Positions 16,730 through 25,375 of a DNA stretch of 57,338 nucleotides are shown here, in pieces (positions within the stretch are counted from its first letter, which is position 1; each line of letters starts with the position of its first letter). Source of the DNA: Ignavibacteriota bacterium (lineage in GTDB: Bacteria > Bacteroidota > Ignavibacteria > Ignavibacteriales > Melioribacteraceae). The translations under genes were made by a program, and so were the position numbers. The notes beneath the pieces were generated by a model, which ran no database searches, was not told where the DNA came from, and saw only the letters and a list, made by a program, of their open reading frames with translations. The stretch spans positions 1-57,338 of the forward strand of contig JABFGH010000031.1 in the NCBI GenBank assembly GCA_013112585.1, written 5' to 3'.

Positions 16730-17320
16730 ATGATCGCAGTAATAAATTATGATAGAGGAAAAAGCATTGCACTGGGCAGTATTTTAGAAAAACTCGGCTG
16801 CGAATATTTACTTACGAAAAATGAACAAGAAATTTGCCGAGCTGATAAAATTATTTTACCCGATAGTACTAACATCGATTCCACTGTAAAGAAACTTCAA
16901 TTATTAAACTTGGCAAGTGTGTTAAGAGTAATAAACAAACCGATACTAGGGATAAATATGGGTTTTGCAGTTTTATGCAAAAATATAGTTGGGCATGGCA
17001 TCGAAGGTTTAGGCTTGTTAAACAATAATGTTGATTTTTTTCTGTCGCATGATGAATTTATAAAAGAAGAGCATACTGAAACTGTTGAACTTATTGGTGA
17101 ATCTATTTTACTTAACGAGATTAGCAATTTCTCCAGGTTTAACTTTTCAGGTAATTTATTTATACCAATAGCAGAAAACACAAAAGCAAAAACAACAATT
17201 ACCGGCATTGATGTTTCGGCAGCAGTAGAAACGAAACGTGTTTATGGTATTCAATTTAACCCCGAAAGATCCGGCAGCAATGGTAAGAAAGTATTAAGTA
17301 ATTTTGTTAGCAACGCTTAA
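16730..17320 (+). CDS. HisH-like class I glutamine amidotransferase homologue lacking catalytic Cys and His
   Basis: This 196-residue protein has the length and order of motifs of HisH, the glutaminase subunit of imidazole glycerol phosphate synthase, but the active site is altered. The nucleophile elbow G-I-C-L-G-M-Q reads GINMGFA, so Cys is Asn. The Q-F-H-P-E block reads QFNPERSG, so the catalytic His is Asn, while Glu stays. The opening GMGN reads DRGK and the oxyanion PGVG reads PDST. It is unlikely to hydrolyse glutamine. No hisF or other histidine gene is near. The frame is intact for its full length, so it seems maintained. It may be a binding or regulatory pseudoenzyme. It converges with the PLP-enzyme gene, with stops 10 bp apart. 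Confidence 0.7.
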   Translation: MIAVINYDRGKSIALGSILEKLGCEYLLTKNEQEICRADKIILPDSTNIDSTVKKLQLLNLASVLRVINKPILGINMGFAVLCKNIVGHGIEGLGLLNNNVDFFLSHDEFIKEEHTETVELIGESILLNEISNFSRFNFSGNLFIPIAENTKAKTTITGIDVSAAVETKRVYGIQFNPERSGSNGKKVLSNFVSNA

Positions 17321-17329
17321 TTCCAGCCG

Positions 17330-18796
17330 CTATAATTCAAACCATTGGTTAATCATTTTTTTCTGTTCACCATTTTCCAACTTATGGTAAAACTCATTTG
17401 TACGTGATGAATAATTGTAATCCTCTATCCATTTACCGGCATTAGCAACGGTTTCCTTAATCCCATTTAGAATAAAAAGTAATTCTTCATTTGTCATTGT
17501 CGGGTGAACCGACATCCTTACCCACCCCGGTTTTTCTGAAAGATCGCCTTGACTAATTTTTTCGGTTATCCTCCCCGATCTTGTAGGATCAACGTGTAAA
17601 AGATAATGCCCGTAAGTGCCGGCGCAAGAGCACCCGCCTCTTACTTGAATTCCGTAACGGTCATTTAGAATTCTAACAATTAAATTATAATGTATGTCTT
17701 CAACATAAAAAGAGATAATTCCTAATCTATCTTCAACTTCAGCAGCAAGCACATGCAAAGTTGGAATTTTATTTAGTTCTTCGAAAACAATTTCAGTCAA
17801 TTCTTCTTCGCGTTTAAGAATATTTTTAACACCCATTTGTTCTTTTAGGTTAATTGCCAACGCAGTTTTAATTGCTTGCAAAAATCCGGGTGTACCGCCG
17901 TCTTCCCGTGCTTCAATATCATTAACATATTTGTGTGCGCCCCAGGGATTCGTCCAGTCAACCGTTCCGCCTCCCGGATGATCGGGTATATTACGGTTGT
18001 ACAAAGCCGAATCAAAAATTAAAACTCCCGATGTTCCGGGTCCGCCGAGAAATTTATGCGGTGAAAAAAATATTGCATCCAGCTTTTCTAAAGGGTCATC
18101 CGGGTGCATGTCAATTTCTACATAAGGTGCAGATGCCGCATAATCGATAAAACATAGTCCCCCGTTTTCATGCATCATTCTTGCCATTTTATGAACAGGA
18201 TTAATTATACCCGTTACATTTGAGCATGCAGAAAAAGAGCCAATCTTTATTTTTCTATCAGAATATTTATCTAATATTTTTTCAAAATTGTTAAAATCAA
18301 TTAATCCCTTTTCATCGGGTTCAATAACAACTACATCGCAAATAGTTTCTAACCATGAGGTTTGGTTTGAATGATGTTCCATGTGGGTTACAAATACAAC
18401 GGGAATATTTTCCTTAGGTATATTTGTAAATGGTTTTAATTGTTCGCAAAGTTTGATTCCCAAAATTCTCTGAAATTTATTTACCACCGTTGTCATTCCA
18501 AAACCTGCTGTTATAATAATATCATCCTTAGCAGCATTCACATGTTTTTTAATTACATGGTGTGCTTGATGATATGCGTGAGTCATTGAGGTTCCCGTTA
18601 TACTTGCCTCGGAATGAGTATTGCCTACAAATGGACCGAATGTTTCGGCTAGTTTATTTTCAATGGGGTTGTACAATCTTCCGCTGGCTACCCAATCGGC
18701 ATAAACAATTTTTTGAGGTCCAAATGGTGAATCAAATTTTTGGTCTATACCGATGATGCTCTTTCTATATGGTTCAAAGTATTTTTCTAAATTCAT
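17330..18796 (-). CDS. Class V aminotransferase-fold PLP enzyme (cysteine desulfurase-like)
   Basis: This 488-residue enzyme has the class V fold: VGNTHSEASITGTSMT (about 57-72), the Asp of FIDYAASAPY that contacts PLP (about 217), and the Schiff-base Lys in FFSPHKFLGGPG (about 245-256). A Cys pair in VRGGCSCAGTYGH (about 397) occupies the position of the catalytic Cys in SufS/IscS-type desulfurases. It is longer than those (about 400 residues) and matches uncharacterised desulfurase-like proteins of this group. No iron-sulfur assembly genes are adjacent, so sulfur transfer is only a possibility. No clear ribosome site precedes ATG 18796. Confidence 0.85.
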   Translation of the reverse strand: MNLEKYFEPYRKSIIGIDQKFDSPFGPQKIVYADWVASGRLYNPIENKLAETFGPFVGNTHSEASITGTSMTHAYHQAHHVIKKHVNAAKDDIIITAGFGMTTVVNKFQRILGIKLCEQLKPFTNIPKENIPVVFVTHMEHHSNQTSWLETICDVVVIEPDEKGLIDFNNFEKILDKYSDRKIKIGSFSACSNVTGIINPVHKMARMMHENGGLCFIDYAASAPYVEIDMHPDDPLEKLDAIFFSPHKFLGGPGTSGVLIFDSALYNRNIPDHPGGGTVDWTNPWGAHKYVNDIEAREDGGTPGFLQAIKTALAINLKEQMGVKNILKREEELTEIVFEELNKIPTLHVLAAEVEDRLGIISFYVEDIHYNLIVRILNDRYGIQVRGGCSCAGTYGHYLLHVDPTRSGRITEKISQGDLSEKPGWVRMSVHPTMTNEELLFILNGIKETVANAGKWIEDYNYSSRTNEFYHKLENGEQKKMINQWFEL

Positions 18797-18962
18797 TGCT
18801 CTTAACTTTTTATTTTATCAATAATAAAAAATAATAATTTTAAAGCAAAAAAGACTTAAAAATCTTAAACGAGTTTTGCACCAAAAGTTATTATTAATTG
18901 AACAAGAATTAAAATTTTGATATATAAAAATTTCGAATCAGCTTGGAGTGAAATTAGGAGGG

Positions 18963-18995
18963 ATAAAAAAAAGCCGGTTAAAAATTAACCGGCTT
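18963..18995 (-). terminator. Terminator of the thioredoxin gene
   Basis: Perfect 11-bp stem (AAGCCGGTTAA at 18971-18981 and its complement at 18985-18995) with a 3-nt loop; on the minus strand it ends in a run of eight T. It lies 25 bp after the thioredoxin stop. Confidence 0.92.
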
Positions 18996-19020
18996 AGTTG
19001 AGAGAGAATTTGACATAAAG

Positions 19021-19389
19021 TTAATTTGCATTCTGATTTGTTAGAAGAACATTATTTATTGCTTCTTCTAATGCTTCTTTTGGTAAAGCACCCTGTGCCA
19101 TCTGCGGTTGTCCTTCACTCGGAATGAACAATAATGATGGTATGCTTCTGATTCCAAAAGCCGCAGCAAGTTCCTGTTCTTTTTCAGTATCAACTTTGTA
19201 AATATTTAATTTACCTTCATACTCAGTTGAAAGTTCTTCTAAAACCGGAGCAACCATTTTACATGGTCCGCACCAATCAGCATAAAAATCTATAATTGCA
19301 GGAAGTTCACCTTCGTACTTCCATTCTTTATTTGTCTCGTAATTAAAAACTTTTTCTAAAAAATCACTTTTAGTTAATTGTTGTGTCAT
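19021..19389 (-). CDS. trxA: Thioredoxin
   Basis: This 122-residue protein has the classic DFYADWCGPCKMVAP active site and the cis-Pro loop IRSIPSLLF. It reduces disulfides in the cytoplasm. The frame is open further upstream to 19563, but those 58 codons are translated from the TGCATG-type repeats and are not part of the family. ATG 19389 is chosen because AAAGGTGAT lies just before it and the protein then has normal thioredoxin ends. Compared with E. coli TrxA it has about ten extra residues before the fold. Confidence 0.95.
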   Translation of the reverse strand: MTQQLTKSDFLEKVFNYETNKEWKYEGELPAIIDFYADWCGPCKMVAPVLEELSTEYEGKLNIYKVDTEKEQELAAAFGIRSIPSLLFIPSEGQPQMAQGALPKEALEEAINNVLLTNQNAN

Positions 19390-19460
19390 GTTTATCACCT
19401 TTATTATTAATTCAATTGAAGGTTTGATGCGGAATATTTGTAAAGGATTCAGATTAAAAA

Positions 19461-19570
19461 GCATGACTGCATGGGGCTGCATGATTGAATGAATGCATGA
19501 CTGCATTGGGTTGCATGATTGAATGAATGCATGGCTGTATGATTGCATGGACGCATGGTGCATGAATGTA
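19461..19570. repeat. Tandem repeat with 34-nt unit rich in GCATG
   Basis: Two adjacent 34-nt copies (19461-19494 and 19495-19528) differ at two positions; each reads as a chain of GCATG, CTGCATG and ATTGAATGAAT words. A third degenerate copy with GCATGG steps runs to about 19570. It lies upstream of the thioredoxin gene. Confidence 0.85.
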
Positions 19571-19628
19571 TAATAGTATGTAAGCCTACCTCCAGTGCTA
19601 AGGGCATGCCTTTGGGATAGTCAAACCC

Positions 19629-19672
19629 TCAATCCTTCAATCTTGTAATCTTGTAATCTTTCAATCTTTCAA
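19629..19672. repeat. Degenerate tandem repeat of TCAATCTT / GTAATCTT words
   Basis: About five units of 8-10 nt (CAATCCTT, CAATCTTG, TAATCTTG, TAATCTTT, CAATCTTT) fill the space up to the stop of the biotin-carrier gene. Confidence 0.7.
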
Positions 19673-19990
19673 CTATTCCAATTCAATTAGCAGGAAACCT
19701 TTTGGTACAGACTCGCCCTGAGAAACATTTACGGTTTTTATTTTTCCATTTAGCGGAGAGGTTATTGAATTTTTCATTTTCATTGCTTCTAAAACTAAAA
19801 GTTTATCCCCGTCTTTTACCGATTGCCCCTCTTTAACAAATACATCTAATATTAATCCCGGTATAACTGAAAAAACCTTTTTAGGATTTTTGGGAATATA
19901 TTTTTTTCTATTGATGTAACTTGATGTAAGATTAGTTTCATACAAAGTATCATCAATAAGAATTTTATTTAATTCATTTTTTTCTTCCAT
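19673..19990 (-). CDS. Biotinyl-domain carrier protein (acyl-CoA carboxylase/decarboxylase subunit)
   Basis: This 105-residue protein ends in a complete biotinyl domain: the lysine in EAMKMKN is the biotinylation site, followed by SPLNGKI and GESVPKG. The first 35 residues are a linker. It would carry CO2 on biotin between enzyme subunits. Start is ATG 19990; the frame also contains TTG at 19996, which overlaps the upstream stop region. It begins 7 bp after the carboxyltransferase stop, so the two form an operon. The biotin carboxylase that would load it is not in the window. Confidence 0.9.
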   Translation of the reverse strand: MEEKNELNKILIDDTLYETNLTSSYINRKKYIPKNPKKVFSVIPGLILDVFVKEGQSVKDGDKLLVLEAMKMKNSITSPLNGKIKTVNVSQGESVPKGFLLIELE

Positions 19991-19996
19991 AGTCAA

Positions 19997-21541
19997 TTAA
20001 CATGGGGCAATTCCATGCTTCCTATCAATATGTTTTTCATTTTTATTTTCTGATACATGAAGCGAATGAATTAAAGTTTTTCTAGTTTCACCCGGTTCAA
20101 TAACAGCATCAACATGCCCATTAGCTGCGGCTACGTATGGGTTAGCAAACTTAGCTGTGTACTCTGCTACCTTTTCCTGTCTAACTGCATCGGGGTCTTC
20201 GGCAGTTGTAATTTCTTTTCTGAAAATAATATTAGCGGCACCCTCGGGTCCCATAACTGCAATTTCAGCAGTTGGCCAAGCGAAAACAAAGTCGGCACCG
20301 AGATGCCTTGAACACATAGCAATATAGCCCCCGCCGTAAGCCTTACGCATAATAATAGTTATTTTCGGAACTGTTGCTTCACTGTAGGCATAGAGCACTT
20401 TTGCACCATGCCTAATTACTCCGGCATGCTCTTGATCAACACCGGGTAGATAACCGGGTAAATCAACGAGAGTAACTAAAGGAATGTTGAAAGAATCGCA
20501 GAACCTTATAAAACGTGCTGCTTTATCGGAAGAATCGACATCAAGCACGCCGGCTAAAGCTAATGGCTGATTTGCAACAATTCCAATTGTTTTACCTTCA
20601 ACGCGAGCAAAACCAATTACAATATTTGCAGCCCATTTTTCTTGAATTTCAAAAAAATCTGAATCATCACAGAATGCACGAATTATATCCCTTACATCAT
20701 AAGGCATTCTAGAATCAGTTGGAATTATATTTTCAATATCAAATTTTTGATTCGGGGGTTTAGAATCAAATGTATCTGCTTTCTTTTTGTTATTCCATGG
20801 AATATAAGTTATAAGTTTAATGATCTGTTTAAAACACTCAAGTTCCGATTTTGCGTAAAAATGTGCATTACCCGTAACCTCGGTTTGAACTTTTGCACCA
20901 CCAAGATCTTCCATTGAAATATCTTCATTTAAAACAGTTTTAATAACTTCTGGACCCGTTATGAACATTTTAGAAATGTTATCTACAACAAATACAAAAT
21001 CAGTTAAGGCAGGAGAATAAACTGCACCCCCTGCACATGGACCAAGAATAACAGAGATTTGCGGAATTACACCGGAAGCCAATGTATTGCGGTAAAATAT
21101 TTCGCCATAACCGGCTAATGAATTCACGCCTTCCTGAATTCTTGCACCGCCGGAATCATTAATGCCTATAAGAGGCATGCCCATTTTAATTGCGTGATCC
21201 ATAATTTTTGTAATTTTACGTGCATGGGCTAATCCAAGTGAACCGCCTGCAACGGTAAAATCCTGGGCATAAATACTAACAGGCCTTCCCCAAATTGTAC
21301 CTGTACCGGTAACAACGCCATCAGCGGGAAGCTGTTTTTTCTCCATACCAAAATCTTTGCCTTTGTGTTCTACAAACAAGTCATATTCATGAAAGGAGCC
21401 TGAATCTAGCAATGCATTAATTCGGTCTCTTGCCGTCATTTTGCCCATTGCTTTCTGCTTTTCAACAGCTTTTTCACTGCCGCCAATTTGTACTTTTGAT
21501 TTTAGGGAGAAGAATTCTAATATTTTATCTTTGAGGGACAT
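19997..21541 (-). CDS. Acyl-CoA carboxylase carboxyltransferase (propionyl-CoA carboxylase beta / MmdA family)
   Basis: This 514-residue enzyme moves a carboxyl group between biotin and an acyl-CoA, typically propionyl-CoA/methylmalonyl-CoA. Both crotonase-like halves are present: DFTVAGGSLGLAHARKI and GINDSGGARIQEGVNSLAGYG with GPCAGGAVYSPALTDF in the first, and VDLPGYLPGVDQEHAG with RKAYGGGYIAMCSRHLGAD in the second. Length is standard. With the biotin carrier immediately downstream it could be either propionyl-CoA carboxylase or part of a Na+-pumping methylmalonyl-CoA decarboxylase; no membrane beta subunit is nearby to decide. Confidence 0.93.
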   Translation of the reverse strand: MSLKDKILEFFSLKSKVQIGGSEKAVEKQKAMGKMTARDRINALLDSGSFHEYDLFVEHKGKDFGMEKKQLPADGVVTGTGTIWGRPVSIYAQDFTVAGGSLGLAHARKITKIMDHAIKMGMPLIGINDSGGARIQEGVNSLAGYGEIFYRNTLASGVIPQISVILGPCAGGAVYSPALTDFVFVVDNISKMFITGPEVIKTVLNEDISMEDLGGAKVQTEVTGNAHFYAKSELECFKQIIKLITYIPWNNKKKADTFDSKPPNQKFDIENIIPTDSRMPYDVRDIIRAFCDDSDFFEIQEKWAANIVIGFARVEGKTIGIVANQPLALAGVLDVDSSDKAARFIRFCDSFNIPLVTLVDLPGYLPGVDQEHAGVIRHGAKVLYAYSEATVPKITIIMRKAYGGGYIAMCSRHLGADFVFAWPTAEIAVMGPEGAANIIFRKEITTAEDPDAVRQEKVAEYTAKFANPYVAAANGHVDAVIEPGETRKTLIHSLHVSENKNEKHIDRKHGIAPC

Positions 21542-21630
21542 AGCGTTTCTATCGATTGTTCATAGGTGTTTTTTAATTGTATATAACTGAAAAAATAGAG
21601 ATTAAAAGTAAGTATTTTGAAAATCATTAC

Positions 21631-23154
21631 CTACAATTTATCTGCCGGCTTTCTTTTATCAACTATCAAATCATCCGATATATATGGGAACTCTGCAATA
21701 AATTCTAAAACCTTATCTGTAATCAATTCTGTATCTCGTGATGTTTTTAAATGTCCGTTTATTAAAAATGAGAACACAACATCTTCACCCGTGCTGGTTT
21801 TTACATATCCCGATAAGCCGCGAACATTAGAAATAGTACCTGTTTTAGCATGCACATTACCTTCTGCCTTTGTTCCTTTCATTCTCCTCTTAAGCGTTCC
21901 GTCCACACCAGCCACCGGCTGAATGTCATACCAGATTTCCTTGTATTCACCGTTCCACATTCCGGTTAAAATTTTTATAATTTGTTTGGGACTAACAAAA
22001 TTATACCGCGATAAACCGGAGCCATCCATAAAAGCATATCCGCCCGGTTCAACACCAAACCGGCTTAAAGTTTCTTCGACAATTTTCTTACCGTTTTTGA
22101 AGCTGCCCAATCCTTCATACTTATAGCCGAGAGTTCTCACCATAGTTTCAGCATACATATTTTGGCTTCTCTTCATCAACAATTTTAAAATCTCATTAAG
22201 CGGCGGCGATTTATGAACAAGTATTGTTTTTGTTTTCAATGAATCAAAATTATAATTTTCGATATTATCGCAATCCAAAGGGGTACCTGTTATATCAAGC
22301 CCATTCTGTTTAAATGTTTCCTTAAGCACAGTTACATAAAACATTGTTGGATTTGTAATCGAGGGTGTTCGTTCAAATGGTTCTTCTCCAACGACTATTT
22401 TACCGCTTACAATAATTTTATTTTCACCAAATGGTCTGTCTATTCTAATTCTTGATCTTCCCGTATCAACTACTTCAACATTGTTTTCAATGGAATAATA
22501 ATCACTTACTAAGTTTGGAATTATTATTAAAGTATCACTTGCTGTAAGCGGCGGATAAAATTTCAGATCGAGATAATTTTCATTTAGCTGGAGTGCCCCT
22601 ACTTCCGCCGAATACCATGCATCTAATCCGTCAAACGCCCATCCATAGCCTAAATGGTTATCATCAAATGCATTATCATCACCTATAATATTTCCATTAA
22701 TCTGCTTAATGCCAAGCTGCAGAAGTGTATCAGCCCAATGCTTAAACAGAGTGGTTGGTTCATCGTAAAACTTATTATATAGCGTAGGGTCGCCGTCGCC
22801 AACAATAATTAAATCTCCATTAAGCACAGAATCGATAATCTCACCCGTGTAATTTAATGTAGTGGTAAATTTAAATTGAGGACCCAGTTTTAATAATGCC
22901 GCGGCAGATGTTAAAATTTTTTCATTAGAAGCAGGCATAAACATTTTTTCTTCATTACGCTTATACCAAACATCGCCGGAGTTTAATGATTGGATCAATA
23001 CGCCCCAGTGGGCATGCGCAAAAAGTGTATCGCTGAACTGTTCATCAATCTTTTCCTGAAGGTCTTCAAGATCATAATAGGTAGTGCCTAAGGGTGCTGC
23101 CGAACATCCGGCGAGAATTACTACAATTACAGATAACAAAATTATTTTTTTCAT
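21631..23154 (-). CDS. dacB: D-alanyl-D-alanine carboxypeptidase/endopeptidase, PBP4 (peptidase S13)
   Basis: This 507-residue lipoprotein-like enzyme (lipobox LAGC, Cys17) trims or opens peptidoglycan cross-links in the periplasm. The three penicilloyl serine transferase motifs are present: SNEK (Ser76, Lys79), SQN (about 331) and KTG (about 432). The large insert between the first two motifs is the mark of the PBP4/DacB class. Length and order match the family. It is a single gene, divergent from the DMT permease at 23366, whose start is 211 bp away. Confidence 0.93.
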   Translation of the reverse strand: MKKIILLSVIVVILAGCSAAPLGTTYYDLEDLQEKIDEQFSDTLFAHAHWGVLIQSLNSGDVWYKRNEEKMFMPASNEKILTSAAALLKLGPQFKFTTTLNYTGEIIDSVLNGDLIIVGDGDPTLYNKFYDEPTTLFKHWADTLLQLGIKQINGNIIGDDNAFDDNHLGYGWAFDGLDAWYSAEVGALQLNENYLDLKFYPPLTASDTLIIIPNLVSDYYSIENNVEVVDTGRSRIRIDRPFGENKIIVSGKIVVGEEPFERTPSITNPTMFYVTVLKETFKQNGLDITGTPLDCDNIENYNFDSLKTKTILVHKSPPLNEILKLLMKRSQNMYAETMVRTLGYKYEGLGSFKNGKKIVEETLSRFGVEPGGYAFMDGSGLSRYNFVSPKQIIKILTGMWNGEYKEIWYDIQPVAGVDGTLKRRMKGTKAEGNVHAKTGTISNVRGLSGYVKTSTGEDVVFSFLINGHLKTSRDTELITDKVLEFIAEFPYISDDLIVDKRKPADKL

Positions 23155-23365
23155 ATTTCTTCATTAGTTATTGATATTTCAATTTACATGTATTCTAATT
23201 TTATTAACAGATTTTTTTTATTACTATTAAAATTAATTGTTACTTTTAATTGTCATTTCATCTTGTGCCGCTCTTTCAGATAATTATTCAAAATATGTTT
23301 CTACTTTTACTTAAATTCATTTTTAATTTTTATAAATATTTTTTTTGAAAAGGATATAGATTTTA

Positions 23366-24277
23366 ATGTATAGATTTGCTCCTCTATTTGTTGTGTTTGC
23401 CGCTATGCTTTGGGGTATAGATGGTATTGTTTTACGTCCCGCATTATATACACTCCCTGTGCCCTTGGTTGTTTTTGTTGAGAGCGCCTTAGTTACTATT
23501 TTGCTGACACCATTCTTTTATAAAAAATTTAAGTTAGCAAAACAACTGAACAAAAAAGATTGGCTTGCATTTTTGGGAGTAGCTTTATTCGGCGGTGCAA
23601 TAGGTACAATGGCAATTACTAAAGCTTTATTTTATGTGGATTTTGTTAATCTCAGCATTGTTATTCTAATACAAAAACTTCAACCTTTGTTTGCATTATT
23701 TTTAGCCGCTGTATTGCTAAAAGAAAAATTACCAAAAGTATTTTTTATTTGGGCAGGTATTGCAATAGCCGGTGCATATCTTATGACTTTCGGATTTAGT
23801 ATTCCCGAAATAAATGCTGACGATAAAACTCCATTGGCGGCATTGTTTGCTCTTATTGCGGCTGCAAGTTTTGCGGCATCAACAGTATTCTCTAAGCGGG
23901 CATTAAGGAATGTAGGATTTGAGATGGGCACATATTTGCGATTTTTAGTTTCAAGTATCATTATGATTTTTATTGCCTCATCTCTCGGCTATACTTCAGA
24001 ATTATCAAATATTACCAGCCACCAGTTTTTAATTTTCTTAATAATAGCATTTACAACAGGCGGGTTAGCAATCTTTCTCTACTATTACGGATTAAAAAAT
24101 ATCACTGCATCGGTGGCAACTATTTGTGAATTGGCTTTTCCGTTAACAGCTATAGTATTAGAGTTTGTTTTGAGAGATAATATATTGAGTATATCGCAGT
24201 GGGTAGGAGTGATTGTTTTAGTATTCTCGATTATAAAAGTTACATCAATGAATAGAGATATAAAAAAAGCCGCCTAA
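23366..24277 (+). CDS. EamA/DMT-family permease
   Basis: This 303-residue membrane protein has about ten hydrophobic helices in two EamA repeats. The first repeat ends with VNLSIVILIQKLQPLFALF and LLKEKLP, the second with KNITASVATICELAFPLTAIVLEF. Such proteins export metabolites; the substrate is unknown. A purine stretch (GAAAAGGATA) lies about 12 bp before ATG 23366. Its stop codon is inside a terminator hairpin. Confidence 0.87.
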   Translation: MYRFAPLFVVFAAMLWGIDGIVLRPALYTLPVPLVVFVESALVTILLTPFFYKKFKLAKQLNKKDWLAFLGVALFGGAIGTMAITKALFYVDFVNLSIVILIQKLQPLFALFLAAVLLKEKLPKVFFIWAGIAIAGAYLMTFGFSIPEINADDKTPLAALFALIAAASFAASTVFSKRALRNVGFEMGTYLRFLVSSIIMIFIASSLGYTSELSNITSHQFLIFLIIAFTTGGLAIFLYYYGLKNITASVATICELAFPLTAIVLEFVLRDNILSISQWVGVIVLVFSIIKVTSMNRDIKKAA

Positions 24278-24290
24278 TGAGGCGGCTTTT
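24265..24290. terminator. Bidirectional terminator between convergent genes
   Basis: An 11-bp stem, AAAAGCCGCCT (24265-24275) and AGGCGGCTTTT (24280-24290), with a 4-nt loop. It includes the permease stop codon (24275-24277) and can also end the operon read from the other strand, whose last stop is at 24311. Confidence 0.9.
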
Positions 24291-24310
24291 AATTTAACTG
24301 CTTTGTACTT

Positions 24311-25342
24311 TTAGAAACCTATTCCAACCTGGAATATATGGTTTGCATCAAAATATTCAACATCTCTGTAAGCGTAATCAATTTTAAGATCAAGACCACT
24401 TACAGGATAACTGATACCTGCACCCGCTGTGAATCCATAAATAAAGTTTTCATCATCAGCTTGTGGAGCAAATACATAACCGCCTCTTACAAAAAAGCGA
24501 TTGTTATACCCGTATTCAGCACCAACCTTATATTCATCAGATGAGAAGTTATTATTTATATAATTACCAGCCAACACAACTTCATTGTATTCATCAAATG
24601 TAGGAACATATGAAAATCCAATTTCAAATCGTGAAGGAAGCTCAAAAGGAGCAGCTTCTGCGCGGTACAATCCTGGAGGACGGTTGAGGTTATCTGAATC
24701 TAATTGGTAAACCAAACCGGAACCTTCAAATTGCATTTGGGGTCCGAGGTTTTTAATTGCAACACCAAAAGATAGCCCATTTACACTAGCAAGGTTATTA
24801 TAAAGTACACCAATGTCCAAGGCAAAACCACTTGCACTTACATCACCCAAAGTTTCACTTACTAAATTACCAGTAACACCAATAGCAATATTGTCTGTTA
24901 AAGCTTTTGAAAATGAAATTCCGGCGGTTATAAAAGAAGGCTTATAAGTTGCACCTGTACCATCAGGGTTTTGTGTTGTTGTTATCGCAATTTCATCAAC
25001 CGAAATTGATTTAATACTTAAAGAAAAAACTCCTAATCCTTCCAGCTTAGCACTAATTGCACCATATTCAACACCAATATCGGCAATATAATTCATGTGC
25101 GAAAACATAGCATCAAATGAGGAATTCATTCTAGCGACGCCAGCGGGGTTCCAGTATAAAGCATCGACACCGGAAATAGCCGCAATGTTAGAGCCGCCCA
25201 TTGCAATACCGCGTGCGCCAACAGGAATTAACAATTGAGCAGCACCACCGGTACCAGTTCTATTACCGCCTGATGCAAAGACTTCTGTAATTGCAAATAG
25301 CAGCATGAACATAATAATTAATAATTTATTTATTCTTTTCAT
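24311..25342 (-). CDS. PorV/PorQ-family outer-membrane protein
   Basis: This 343-residue beta-barrel protein has a signal peptide (to about 22, ending VFASG) and the PorV/UPF0164 opening GTGGAAQLLIPVGARGIAMG followed by DALYWNPAGVARM. Alternating hydrophobic strands fill the rest and it ends in an aromatic (VGIGF). PorV takes part in T9SS cargo release and attachment; several paralogues are common in these organisms. The start is ATG 25342, 10 residues inside the longest frame, because AAGGAG lies 8 bp before it and the signal peptide begins there. It is the last gene of an operon with the T9SS cargo and TonB-receptor genes upstream. Confidence 0.85.
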   Translation of the reverse strand: MKRINKLLIIMFMLLFAITEVFASGGNRTGTGGAAQLLIPVGARGIAMGGSNIAAISGVDALYWNPAGVARMNSSFDAMFSHMNYIADIGVEYGAISAKLEGLGVFSLSIKSISVDEIAITTTQNPDGTGATYKPSFITAGISFSKALTDNIAIGVTGNLVSETLGDVSASGFALDIGVLYNNLASVNGLSFGVAIKNLGPQMQFEGSGLVYQLDSDNLNRPPGLYRAEAAPFELPSRFEIGFSYVPTFDEYNEVVLAGNYINNNFSSDEYKVGAEYGYNNRFFVRGGYVFAPQADDENFIYGFTAGAGISYPVSGLDLKIDYAYRDVEYFDANHIFQVGIGF

Positions 25343-25375
25343 TTTTACTCCTTGAGATTTTAAGTATAACATTTA

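Noticed and set aside
19390-19563. N-terminal extension of the thioredoxin frame
   Set aside because: It is a translation of the GCATG repeat tract, has no family match, and a good ribosome site precedes the internal ATG 19389.
19461-19570. Possible CRISPR array
   Set aside because: Units are adjacent with no unique spacers, and no cas genes are near.
21617-22126. Plus-strand frames opposite dacB
   Set aside because: Antisense to PBP4, whose SxxK, SxN and KTG motifs prove the coding strand.
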